From contig PWZK01000104.1 in assembly GCA_003567495.1 (NCBI GenBank), positions 1 through 6,012 on the forward strand: DNA of 6,012 bases, written 5' to 3'. The number at the start of each line of letters is the position of its first letter. The first letter of the stretch is position 1. Below the pieces are notes generated by a model that was given only the letters and a program-made list of their open reading frames with translations, had not been told where the DNA came from and made no database searches. Positions 1-5,063 of the stretch are shown piece after piece. Made by a program: the position numbers and the translations under genes. Source of the stretch: Candidatus Brocadiaceae bacterium (GTDB taxonomy: Bacteria; Planctomycetota; Brocadiia; SM23-32).

Positions 1-121
1 CTTTCAATATGCGAAGCGCCCTGAGCGTAATATCCTCAAGGTTGCCTATCGGCGTGGCAACTAGCGCCAGATTCCAGGTTTTACTCTGTTCTTTATCTTC
101 CATAAAATTGTGGCGGTTCAT
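1..121 (-). CDS. rsmI: 16S rRNA (cytidine-1402-2'-O)-methyltransferase RsmI, N-terminal fragment
   Basis: Only the first 40 codons are in the window; the gene runs off the left edge. From the ATG at 121, residues 18-40 read LALVATPIGNLEDITLRAL and then RILK. This is the characteristic first strand and glycine loop of the RsmI (YraL) branch of the tetrapyrrole/SAM methyltransferase fold, where the ATPIGNL(D/E)DI segment is nearly invariant. In the family this enzyme 2'-O-methylates C1402 of 16S rRNA, in the decoding centre, using SAM. The ATG overlaps the stop of the upstream GH57 gene as ATGA, which suggests translational coupling. No Shine-Dalgarno sequence is visible. A second in-frame ATG at 103 would give a start closer to the conserved block, as in many homologues, so the true start is uncertain. 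Identification is firm despite the short length; the function is inferred from the family. Confidence 0.88.
   Translation of the reverse strand, partial: MNRHNFMEDKEQSKTWNLALVATPIGNLEDITLRALRILK
118..121 (-). promoter_or_regulatory. ATGA stop/start overlap coupling the GH57 gene and rsmI
   Basis: On the minus strand the bases ATGA serve both as the rsmI start (ATG, 121-119) and the GH57 stop (TGA, 120-118). No Shine-Dalgarno sequence precedes this ATG, so termination-reinitiation is a plausible way for rsmI to be translated. The overlap is seen directly; the coupling is inferred. Confidence 0.6.
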
Positions 122-1707
122 GGTCCGGCTGCGATATCGGCATTTATATCGCTGAAAATGTTATGGCGCCTTTCCATCTCGGCCAGCTCGACCACATTCA
201 CTTCGTCGCTGCGAAGCTGCGCGGAAAGTCGCAGGAAATTGCCGAGATGAGTATTGATGCGTTGCCTCGCATACTGCGTCGCCGACCCGACGTTGATCAA
301 AAACGGCCAGTCGCTCGACTGAGCCAGCATAAGTTCCCTGATGCACTGTCTGACGGCACGCCCCGTTATCCCGCCCGCATTCCCGTAGCGTGCCGCTATA
401 TGCCCCATCTCCCTTTCTGCAACATATAAGTGCCTGTGTATCCAGTCGTTATCCTCGCTAACCCAGATGTCGTAATGTCCTTCATAGCCCCACGTAGAAG
501 TAGAGGGGCTGCTTTGCTGGAGATTCGTTGTTTTTGAAAGGCAGTCCGAAGGGCTGCCGGCACGCACGGGGGATCCGGTGGCATGCATTTGTTCAAGAAC
601 CGTTTCAAGGAATAAAGGCCCCTCCAGCCACCAGTGCCCGAACAGCTCGGCGTCGTATGGAGAGACAATTACCGGGTCGGTTTCCATATAGCCGGAGAGC
701 TCTTCTACCTGTTTCTTGAGTTGCCGGTTAAAATGGTGCGCATGCGTCCGGGCCCTGTCCTGTGCCGCCACAGGATCGTATGGGAGTTTTTCAGGGGTAT
801 CGCCAGTGATCCGGTGGTATTTAAGCCCGAGCTGATGGCGCTTGCCGTGAGGATTAAGGAAAGGTCTGATATACTCATATGGGGCGTCGAAACCGGCATC
901 CCGGTAAAATTCTCTGTAGACTGGATCGCCGGGATAGCCTTCATCGCTGCTCCACACCTGTTTTGATGAGCACGGGTCGCGTGCGAACATCGCTATCCCT
1001 TCGGGAGTTGATATCGGGGCAAAAACGCCTGCGGCCGGCGGCGGGTCGGCGAGCAGGGCGCCGTGGCTTTCCAGGAAGCTGTAGCGTATGCCTGCATTGC
1101 GCAGGAGGGGGGATATCTCTTCCGAATAGGCGCATTCGGGCATCCACAGGCCTTCGGGCCTGCGGCCGAAATGTTTTTCAAAACATCTGCACCCCTGTTC
1201 TATCTGAGCCGAAGCCGATAAGGAGTTCTGGCACAGCGGCAGAATAGCATGCGTTGCCGCGGAAGTTATCAGCTCCACGTGTCCGCTTCCGCTCAGCTGC
1301 TTCAACCCCGCCGGCACGGCACTGCAGGCATCTTTCCCGTAGTTTTTTTGAAGGTGTTGAAACCGGTTGTAATACAGTCGGGCTGCATGCTCGAATTCCG
1401 TTCCTCCGAGCCGCTTAACCTCTTTTTCGCACAATTGCACCCTTTTTTCCACGTAACGCGCACATCTTTTCTGCAGCAGCTCATCGGAAAGCATCTCGCA
1501 CAGCGTCGGGCTCAGCGAAACTGTGACTTTGAAATCTACACCTTTCGCCGCCAGCCTGTTGAAGGCTTCGATTACGGGCAGGTAGGTTTCGGTAACGGCT
1601 TCGAACAGCCAGTTTTCCTCGAGGAATTCCTCGTGTTCGGGGTGCCTTACGTAAGGCAGGTGGCAGTGCAGGATAAGCATCCAGGTCGCTGTATTCTTTG
1701 ACGTCAT
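118..1707 (-). CDS. GH57 family 1,4-alpha-glucan branching enzyme
   Basis: A 529-residue protein of the usual length for short bacterial GH57 branching enzymes of the Thermus TTHA1902 type. All landmarks are visible: LHCHLPY (13-19), the helix segment ending THAILPL (152-158), GLWMPECAY (186-194) with the predicted nucleophile E191, GDPVYREFYRDAGF (260-273), GLKYHRITG (294-302), SPYDAELFGHWWLEGP (349-364) with the predicted acid/base D352, the aromatic pair W406 and W415 in the TWGYEGHYDIW segment, and AQSSDWPFLI (462-471). In this family the enzyme cleaves alpha-1,4-glucan and re-attaches the chain by an alpha-1,6 bond, making glycogen branches in the cytoplasm; some members mainly hydrolyse. 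No signal peptide and no extra C-terminal domain. The chosen ATG lies 16 bp after the upstream gene's stop, with no clear ribosome binding site; M10 is an alternative start just before the first motif. No glgA, glgC or glgP gene is nearby, so a glycogen role rests on the family alone. Confidence 0.93.
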   Translation of the reverse strand: MTSKNTATWMLILHCHLPYVRHPEHEEFLEENWLFEAVTETYLPVIEAFNRLAAKGVDFKVTVSLSPTLCEMLSDELLQKRCARYVEKRVQLCEKEVKRLGGTEFEHAARLYYNRFQHLQKNYGKDACSAVPAGLKQLSGSGHVELITSAATHAILPLCQNSLSASAQIEQGCRCFEKHFGRRPEGLWMPECAYSEEISPLLRNAGIRYSFLESHGALLADPPPAAGVFAPISTPEGIAMFARDPCSSKQVWSSDEGYPGDPVYREFYRDAGFDAPYEYIRPFLNPHGKRHQLGLKYHRITGDTPEKLPYDPVAAQDRARTHAHHFNRQLKKQVEELSGYMETDPVIVSPYDAELFGHWWLEGPLFLETVLEQMHATGSPVRAGSPSDCLSKTTNLQQSSPSTSTWGYEGHYDIWVSEDNDWIHRHLYVAEREMGHIAARYGNAGGITGRAVRQCIRELMLAQSSDWPFLINVGSATQYARQRINTHLGNFLRLSAQLRSDEVNVVELAEMERRHNIFSDINADIAAGP

Positions 1708-1723
1708 ATCTGTGGCTGCAGCT

Positions 1724-2164
1724 TTACATAAGGGCGGCCGTCTCGTCCTGTTCTTCGTTGAAGGGGTTTGTCATGTAGGTGATCAGGGCAACCCAGTTTT
1801 CGTTTTCGTTGTTCTGCACGAACTCGATATCCATTACCCTTGTGCCGGCAAGCCTCGCCAGCGTAGCGTTTACCAGCTTTACCAGCTTATCGCTGCTTGC
1901 GGCCCTGAGGCTCAGCACTTTCACCGGCGGCCTGCGGCTCTCGCCCTGATTGAAGTGGGCAAGCTCCTGAAGTATGCCCTGTATCATCTGCAGGTTAGTG
2001 AGATATTTGTCACGAATCTCCTCGCCCAGGTGGGAATAGGAATGAGGATCGAAAACCGATTCTATATCGTCGGAGTATTCCGTCAGCTCCCCGAGCATGT
2101 CCGACCGCAGGCGTTTTTGCATCTTCACAAGCCGGGCCGCAATTTTGCGCGCGTCTTTGTTCAT
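1724..2164 (-). CDS. hypothetical protein, 146 residues, cysteine-free
   Basis: I do not recognise this family. The N-terminal half (about 1-72) is charged and helix-like, beginning MNKDARKIAARLVKMQKRL, with a possible coiled coil. After a short Arg/Pro hinge (about 74-80, ESRRPPV) the C-terminal half looks like strand-helix-strand-strand: KVLSLRA, then the helix SSDKLVKLVNATLARLAG, then RVMDIEFVQ and NWVALITYM. It ends in an acidic tail (NEEQDET). There is no cysteine, signal peptide or membrane segment, so a small cytosolic protein is likely. This strand is preferred over the antisense open frame because its composition is protein-like and it sits 16 bp before the GH57 gene in the same direction. 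The start ATG is preceded by an array of CGATNN hexamers rather than a normal ribosome binding site. The purine stretches GGGATCGGG within that array could substitute, but this is speculative. Confidence 0.72.
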   Translation of the reverse strand: MNKDARKIAARLVKMQKRLRSDMLGELTEYSDDIESVFDPHSYSHLGEEIRDKYLTNLQMIQGILQELAHFNQGESRRPPVKVLSLRAASSDKLVKLVNATLARLAGTRVMDIEFVQNNENENWVALITYMTNPFNEEQDETAALM

Positions 2165-2170
2165 TTTATT

Positions 2171-2206
2171 CGATCCCGATCCCGATAGCGATCCCGATTT
2201 CGATAA
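2171..2206. repeat. six in-phase CGATNN hexamers
   Basis: On the plus strand the units are CGATCC, CGATCC, CGATAG, CGATCC, CGATTT, CGATAA, without interruption. They end 6 bp upstream of the start codon of the 146-residue gene (minus strand), that is, in its ribosome-binding region. Three GATC sites fall within the array. A change in unit number would alter the leader, not the reading frame. Confidence 0.8.
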
Positions 2207-2209
2207 TTC

Positions 2210-2230
2210 TTGTATAGTTGTTGTACAGTT
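2210..2230. repeat. paired 10-bp direct repeat at one helical turn, operator-like
   Basis: TTGTATAGTT (2210-2219) and TTGTACAGTT (2221-2230) match at 9 of 10 positions and are spaced 11 bp apart. They lie in the gap between mutL and the 146-residue gene, about 46-66 bp upstream of its start. The spacing would place two protein-binding sites on one face of the helix. No convincing -35/-10 pair with normal spacing was found beside it, so a regulatory role is only a suggestion. Confidence 0.35.
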
Positions 2231-2310
2231 CCCAATCCGACGTGGTTCACTGAGGACTTACTACTCACTTACCCACCATTATATTCCAAATTCCGTCCCG
2301 GGTCAAACTC

Positions 2311-4083
2311 TCAGCGCCCGAACTGTTTTTCAAGCTGACTTGAAGTGAGCAATATTGAAACGGGTCTTCCGTGTGGGCAGGTATCGGGTTGATCCAGCGT
2401 ATGCCTTTTTTCAAGCAAATCCCGCATCAAATCTCTGTCGAGACGAAGCCCCGCCTTGACGGCGCCCCTGCAGGCCATGACTATCAGCAGCTTATCCACG
2501 CGGCCGTCCACCTGCCTCAGTCCTTCCGGGCCGTTCGCTTCGTCCAGCAGGTCGCGGAAAAACTCAACGCCGTCCAGACGGCCCAGGATCTGGGGGAAAG
2601 AGCGGACTATGACCGTTTCATCGCCAAAGCTGTCTATCTCCATGCCGAATCCGGCCAGATCCTCTTTAAGCTCCATCACTGCATAGAACTCAGCGGGGGC
2701 CAGGTCAACCAGCTCGGGGACAAGCAATTTCTGGCTTCGAAGCGGCCCTTGGCCGATCTCTTTCTTTATTTTTTCGTAAAGAACCTTTTCATGCAGCGCG
2801 TGCTGGTCTATTATCCGGATACCCTCTTCGCATTCCTCCACGATATAGCTGTCAAGAAACTGGGCGGCGTTGAAATGGCCGGAAAGGCCGGAAACCGGGC
2901 CCTCTTCATTCCCAGGATATACGGCATCAGGGGCGGGCCGGTGCCCGGAGGGGGCATCTCGGTCTTTGAAAGCCCTCTCGCCATGGGGGGAGGCTTTTTC
3001 GCCGCTGAAAAAATCGGCTATCGCCGATCTGACGCGTTCGTTTCTGTGCAGGGTGTCGGGATCGACCTCGTCTTCAATCCGCACATGCGGAGTAAGTTTG
3101 GCCTCGCGCAGAGACAGCCGCATAGCACCAAGCACAGAGTCGTGTATCTCTCTATTTTGCCTGAACTTAACCTCGGTCTTGCAAGGGTGAACGTTTACAT
3201 CGATATTTTTTGGATCGACGGTCAGAAACAAAAAGCACACGGGTCGCCGGCCTTTTTGCATAAGCCCGCGGTATGCTTCGCCCGCGGCGTGCATCAACGT
3301 TTTTTCCCTGATATAGCGTTTGTTTACGAACGTGTACTGCATTGTTGTATTTGCCCTGTCGACGTGGGGTGGCAACAGGTATCCTTCTATTTCGATTTCG
3401 GGGCGTCGCTCGGCCACCGGGATTATATTATCTGCGATTTCAGAGCCGAAAAACTCGCCCAGACGGGTCCGGGTATCCTGTGATTCCGGCAAATTGACCA
3501 CCTGCCGGGAATTATGCCGCAGCACAAAGGCGATTTCCGGATACGCAAGTGCAAGGCGCGTGACGGCTTCGGTGATATGCGCCATTTCGGTCGCCTGCGT
3601 TTTAAGAAACTTGCGACGCACAGGGACGTTGAAAAAGAGGTTTCGCACTTCCACCACCGTGCCCGGCGAAGCGGCACATGCTTTCACCTTGCCTATGGAA
3701 CCGCCTTCGGCCCTTATCTCGGCGCCGCCGTCAACGTCCGGAGTGCGCGAGATCATTCTTGCTTGTGCCACAGAAGCAATACTGGAGAGCGCCTCGCCCC
3801 TGAACCCCATCGTTTTTATATTAAAAAGGTCTTCTTCTGTTTCCAACTTGCTGGTGGCATGGCTGCAGAAAGCCGCCTCCAGGTCGGAAGGGGCCAGGCC
3901 CCGGCCATCATCCACAACCCTTATAAGGCCGGCGCCGCCGTTTTCAAGCTCCACCTCGATACGTCCGGCGCCGGCGTCGATGGAGTTCTCAACCAGCTCC
4001 TTAACCACCGAGGCTGGGCGTTCGATCACCTCTCCCGCGGCTATTTTATCGACCAGTATCTTGGGCAGTACCCGTATGCTCAT
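2311..4083 (-). CDS. mutL: DNA mismatch repair protein MutL, endonuclease type
   Basis: A 590-residue, apparently complete MutL. The N-terminal GHKL ATPase has ENSIDAGA (32-39, catalytic E32 and Mg-binding N33), DDGRG (58-62), SHATSK (74-79), GFRGEALSSI (93-102) and LFFNVPVRRKFL (149-160). The transducer domain carries VNVHPCKTEVKF (297-308) with the conserved lysine. A variable charged, Pro-rich linker spans about 335-400. The C-terminal dimerisation domain keeps the full metal-dependent endonuclease set: DQHALHEKVLYE (426-437, fitting DQHA-x2-E-x4-E), ACRGAVKAG (537-545), CPHGRP (569-574) and a terminal F-x-R (FGR, 588-590). In the family such proteins couple MutS mismatch recognition to strand nicking, and they occur in bacteria without MutH. 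No mutS lies in the window. The start ATG has a weak purine stretch (ACGGGG) about 8 bases upstream. Long open frames on the opposite strand of this gene are shadows. Confidence 0.98.
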   Translation of the reverse strand: MSIRVLPKILVDKIAAGEVIERPASVVKELVENSIDAGAGRIEVELENGGAGLIRVVDDGRGLAPSDLEAAFCSHATSKLETEEDLFNIKTMGFRGEALSSIASVAQARMISRTPDVDGGAEIRAEGGSIGKVKACAASPGTVVEVRNLFFNVPVRRKFLKTQATEMAHITEAVTRLALAYPEIAFVLRHNSRQVVNLPESQDTRTRLGEFFGSEIADNIIPVAERRPEIEIEGYLLPPHVDRANTTMQYTFVNKRYIREKTLMHAAGEAYRGLMQKGRRPVCFLFLTVDPKNIDVNVHPCKTEVKFRQNREIHDSVLGAMRLSLREAKLTPHVRIEDEVDPDTLHRNERVRSAIADFFSGEKASPHGERAFKDRDAPSGHRPAPDAVYPGNEEGPVSGLSGHFNAAQFLDSYIVEECEEGIRIIDQHALHEKVLYEKIKKEIGQGPLRSQKLLVPELVDLAPAEFYAVMELKEDLAGFGMEIDSFGDETVIVRSFPQILGRLDGVEFFRDLLDEANGPEGLRQVDGRVDKLLIVMACRGAVKAGLRLDRDLMRDLLEKRHTLDQPDTCPHGRPVSILLTSSQLEKQFGR

Positions 4084-4191
4084 AATGACGCCCCGTGACT
4101 TAAAGTGCTTCTGCCAGGTGAGTTACCCGACTATTTTTGGATCGAAAGCGATTCTAAACGCGTAAGTTATAGGTCCTAACCCGGACAAGCC

Positions 4192-4226
4192 GGAATCTGG
4201 AATCTGGAATGAGGAATGAGGAATAG
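4192..4226 (+). repeat. GGAATNN heptad repeats, five units
   Basis: Five consecutive heptads start at 4192, 4199, 4206, 4213 and 4220: GGAATCT twice, GGAATGA twice, then GGAATAG. The last unit merges into the left arm of the next palindrome. A degenerate continuation (GGAATTA, GAAATAA) is found at 4327-4340, just beyond the second palindrome. Confidence 0.8.
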
Positions 4227-4266
4227 TGCCACCTGGCACCCGCAGGTGACCAGAGAGGCACTATTC
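4221..4266. repeat. nested palindrome 1
   Basis: Perfect 10-bp outer arms, GAATAGTGCC (4221-4230) and GGCACTATTC (4257-4266). Inside, CACCTG (4230-4235) can pair with CAGGTG (4243-4248), or GTGCC with GGCAC (4226-4239), giving alternative folds. It can form a long hairpin in DNA or RNA. It is not followed by a T tract on either strand. Confidence 0.8.
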
Positions 4267-4268
4267 AT

Positions 4269-4325
4269 GATTATGCCAACTGTCACCCTACGCTATATGT
4301 TGTAGGGGTGCCATTTGGCATAATC
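4269..4325. repeat. nested palindrome 2
   Basis: Perfect 11-bp outer arms, GATTATGCCAA (4269-4279) and TTGGCATAATC (4315-4325). An inner stem pairs CACCCTAC (4284-4291) with GTAGGGGTG (4302-4310), leaving one bulged G. It begins 2 bp after palindrome 1 and its left arm resembles that of palindrome 1, so the two are probably related elements. Confidence 0.8.
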
Positions 4326-4344
4326 TGGAATTAGAAATAAGATA

Positions 4345-4412
4345 CTATGCATTTTCAGAGACTCCGCTCTGAAAAAGTGGCGCCTTCGGCGCGGTACTGT
4401 GCATACGCATAG
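4345..4412. repeat. palindrome 3, two hairpins inside an outer stem
   Basis: The outer pairing is CTATGC (4345-4350) with GCATAG (4407-4412), or alternatively TATGCA (4346-4351) with TGCATA (4400-4405). It encloses a 9-bp hairpin TTTTCAGAG/CTCTGAAAA (4352-4375, 6-base loop) and a 5-bp hairpin GCGCC-TTC-GGCGC (4380-4392). The layout is a three-way junction. Confidence 0.65.
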
Positions 4413-4477
4413 AAAATTACAAATTCAAAATCTCAAGTTCCAAATAAATCCAAAATTATAATATCAAAGTTCAAAAA
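4413..4477. repeat. A/T-rich degenerate simple repeat
   Basis: A very A-rich tract on the plus strand, made of imperfect copies of short words such as AAATTCAAA, TTCCAAATAAATCCAAA and CAAAGTTCAAA. It probably belongs to the same degenerate GGAATNN-like family as seen elsewhere in the region (read on the opposite strand as TTTGGA, TTTGAA). No coding or regulatory role is evident. Confidence 0.5.
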
Positions 4478-4489
4478 AACACGCAACAT

Positions 4490-4500
4490 CTTCCAGCGCT
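4490..4500. repeat. 11-bp direct repeat, left copy
   Basis: CTTCCAGCGCT, preceded by AACAT (4485-4489). The identical 11 bases recur in the same orientation at 4753-4763, so the two copies bracket the inverted pair of structured units. Confidence 0.6.
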
Positions 4501-4516
4501 AACGTCGCGTCATGCT

Positions 4517-4606
4517 AAAGCCTATGGCGATGCGCAGGTCCAACGGACCGAAGCGAAGCCATAGGTAACCGAAGCCCGGACAGCGTAGCCCTGCAGGGGC
4601 GACATA
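4517..4606 (+). repeat. structured repeat unit, plus-strand copy
   Basis: Outer stem CCTATGGC (4521-4528) with GCCATAGG (4558-4565). Inner stem GGTCC (4537-4541), loop AAC, GGACC (4545-4549), followed by the conserved GAAGCGAAG (4550-4558). After a 21-bp spacer comes a small hairpin segment beginning AGCCCTGCAGGGG (4587-4599) and ending CGACATA. A diverged copy lies in the opposite orientation at 4646-4741. Confidence 0.75.
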
Positions 4607-4645
4607 ATGATCAACAGACTACCGGCACACCTTTCTCTCCACGGC

Positions 4646-4741
4646 TATATCGTCCCTTCAGGACTCTTTTATTGCGCGCATCATTCTGCCCTGTGACTTC
4701 GCTTCGGCCCCGTTCGGGGCCTTCACTCCGCCACAGGCTAT
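4646..4741 (-). repeat. structured repeat unit, minus-strand copy
   Basis: Read on the minus strand, this copy has the outer stem CCTGTG (4737-4732) with CACAGG (4695-4690), the inner stem GGCCCC/GGGGCC (4721-4716 and 4711-4706) and the same GAAGCGAAG (4706-4698). The small hairpin segment AGTCCTGAAGGGACG (4665-4651) follows further along the minus strand. Part order matches the plus-strand copy; stem bases differ in compensatory fashion. Confidence 0.75.
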
Positions 4742-4752
4742 AACATATCGCG

Positions 4753-4763
4753 CTTCCAGCGCT
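4753..4763. repeat. 11-bp direct repeat, right copy
   Basis: CTTCCAGCGCT, identical to 4490-4500. AACAT also precedes it (4742-4746), separated by six bases. The surrounding GCGC-TTCCA-GCGC could itself fold as a small hairpin. A 10-bp perfect palindrome, TAGGCGCCTA, follows at 4772-4781. Confidence 0.6.
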
Positions 4764-4813
4764 TGCTTCGGTAGGCGCCTAATATCGTAACATGGACAAC
4801 TTTTTTGCATTTC

Positions 4814-4920
4814 CGTAGCCGTTGCCGTTTGGATTTGCCGTTATACTAAAACTTTTTCATGTCGTTTGAAAAAGTTTTAAATCAGACGGCCCTTCGGGCC
4901 TGACGGCAAATGATGCTACG
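4814..4920. repeat. large nested palindrome with predicted three-way junction
   Basis: The outermost stem CGTAGC (4814-4819) pairs with GCTACG (4915-4920). The next stem ATTTGCCGT (4833-4841) pairs with ACGGCAAAT (4903-4911). Inside are a perfect 13-bp hairpin TAAAACTTTTTCA/TGAAAAAGTTTTA (4847-4859 and 4867-4879, 7-base loop) and a GGCCC-TTC-GGGCC hairpin (4888-4900). It could be a structured RNA or a non-autonomous mobile element. It lies about 140-250 bp downstream of the flavoprotein stop and is not followed by a T run, so it is not a typical terminator. Confidence 0.75.
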
Positions 4921-4950
4921 CGACTCTCTGTCGTTGCCGTTTGTCGTTGA

Positions 4951-4988
4951 TTCCTCATTCCTAATTTCTAATTCCTAATTCTTATTTC
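4951..4988 (-). repeat. GGAATNN-type heptad repeats, opposite orientation
   Basis: Read on the minus strand the tract is a run of seven-base units: GAAATAA, GAATTAG, GAATTAG, AAATTAG, GAATGAG, GAA. These are the same family as the plus-strand heptads at 4192-4226 and 4327-4340. The two sets therefore face each other across most of the gene-free region. Confidence 0.75.
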
Positions 4989-5063
4989 AACAACACTTAC
5001 ACCGTCTAAATTAAATCTTTTTGCGCCTATCTGCCGCGTGACCTGATTTTCATTAAAGAACGT

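Larger units (their letters stand above)
4084..5063. other. 980-bp gene-free, palindrome-rich intergenic region
   Basis: No convincing protein-coding frame, tRNA or rRNA is visible between mutL and the flavoprotein gene. The stretch is built of long hairpins (4221-4266, 4269-4325, 4345-4412, 4521-4565, 4690-4737, 4814-4920) separated by A/T-rich simple repeats of a GGAATNN type. Both flanking genes read leftwards, so it must hold the end of the flavoprotein transcript and, probably, the mutL promoter. No hairpin is followed by a T run as in a classical intrinsic terminator, and no clear promoter was found. It resembles an accumulation of REP- or MITE-like elements. Confidence 0.75.

Noticed and set aside
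163..1701. Several plus-strand and alternative-frame open frames inside the GH57 gene
   Set aside because: The GH57 frame carries all conserved motifs from end to end, so the others are shadows.
1712..2188. 158-codon plus-strand open frame opposite the 146-residue gene
   Set aside because: It has no recognisable domain, and its direction conflicts with the compact minus-strand gene run. The minus-strand frame has a more protein-like composition and fits the spacing.
2371..4165. Long plus-strand open frames (370, 281 and 194 codons) opposite mutL
   Set aside because: They are antisense to a MutL with every family motif intact, show no recognisable domain, and overlap one another. They are a by-product of the codon usage of mutL.
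4110..4190. mutL promoter such as TTTAGA, 17 bases, AATAGT, or the TATAAC near 4165
   Set aside because: The matches to the -35 and -10 consensus are weak or the spacing is wrong; too uncertain to list as a feature.
4847..4879. Intrinsic terminator of the flavoprotein gene
   Set aside because: The 13-bp stem is A/T-rich and is not followed by a T run on the minus strand; the stop codon is also about 185 bp away.
4192..4988. Possible CRISPR array
   Set aside because: The repeats are short heptads or non-identical palindromes. There are no regularly spaced identical 25-40 bp repeats with unique spacers.
4084..5063. Degraded transposase gene or tRNA within the gene-free region
   Set aside because: No frame gives recognisable transposase motifs, and no cloverleaf with a TTCGA-type T-loop and acceptor stem was found.
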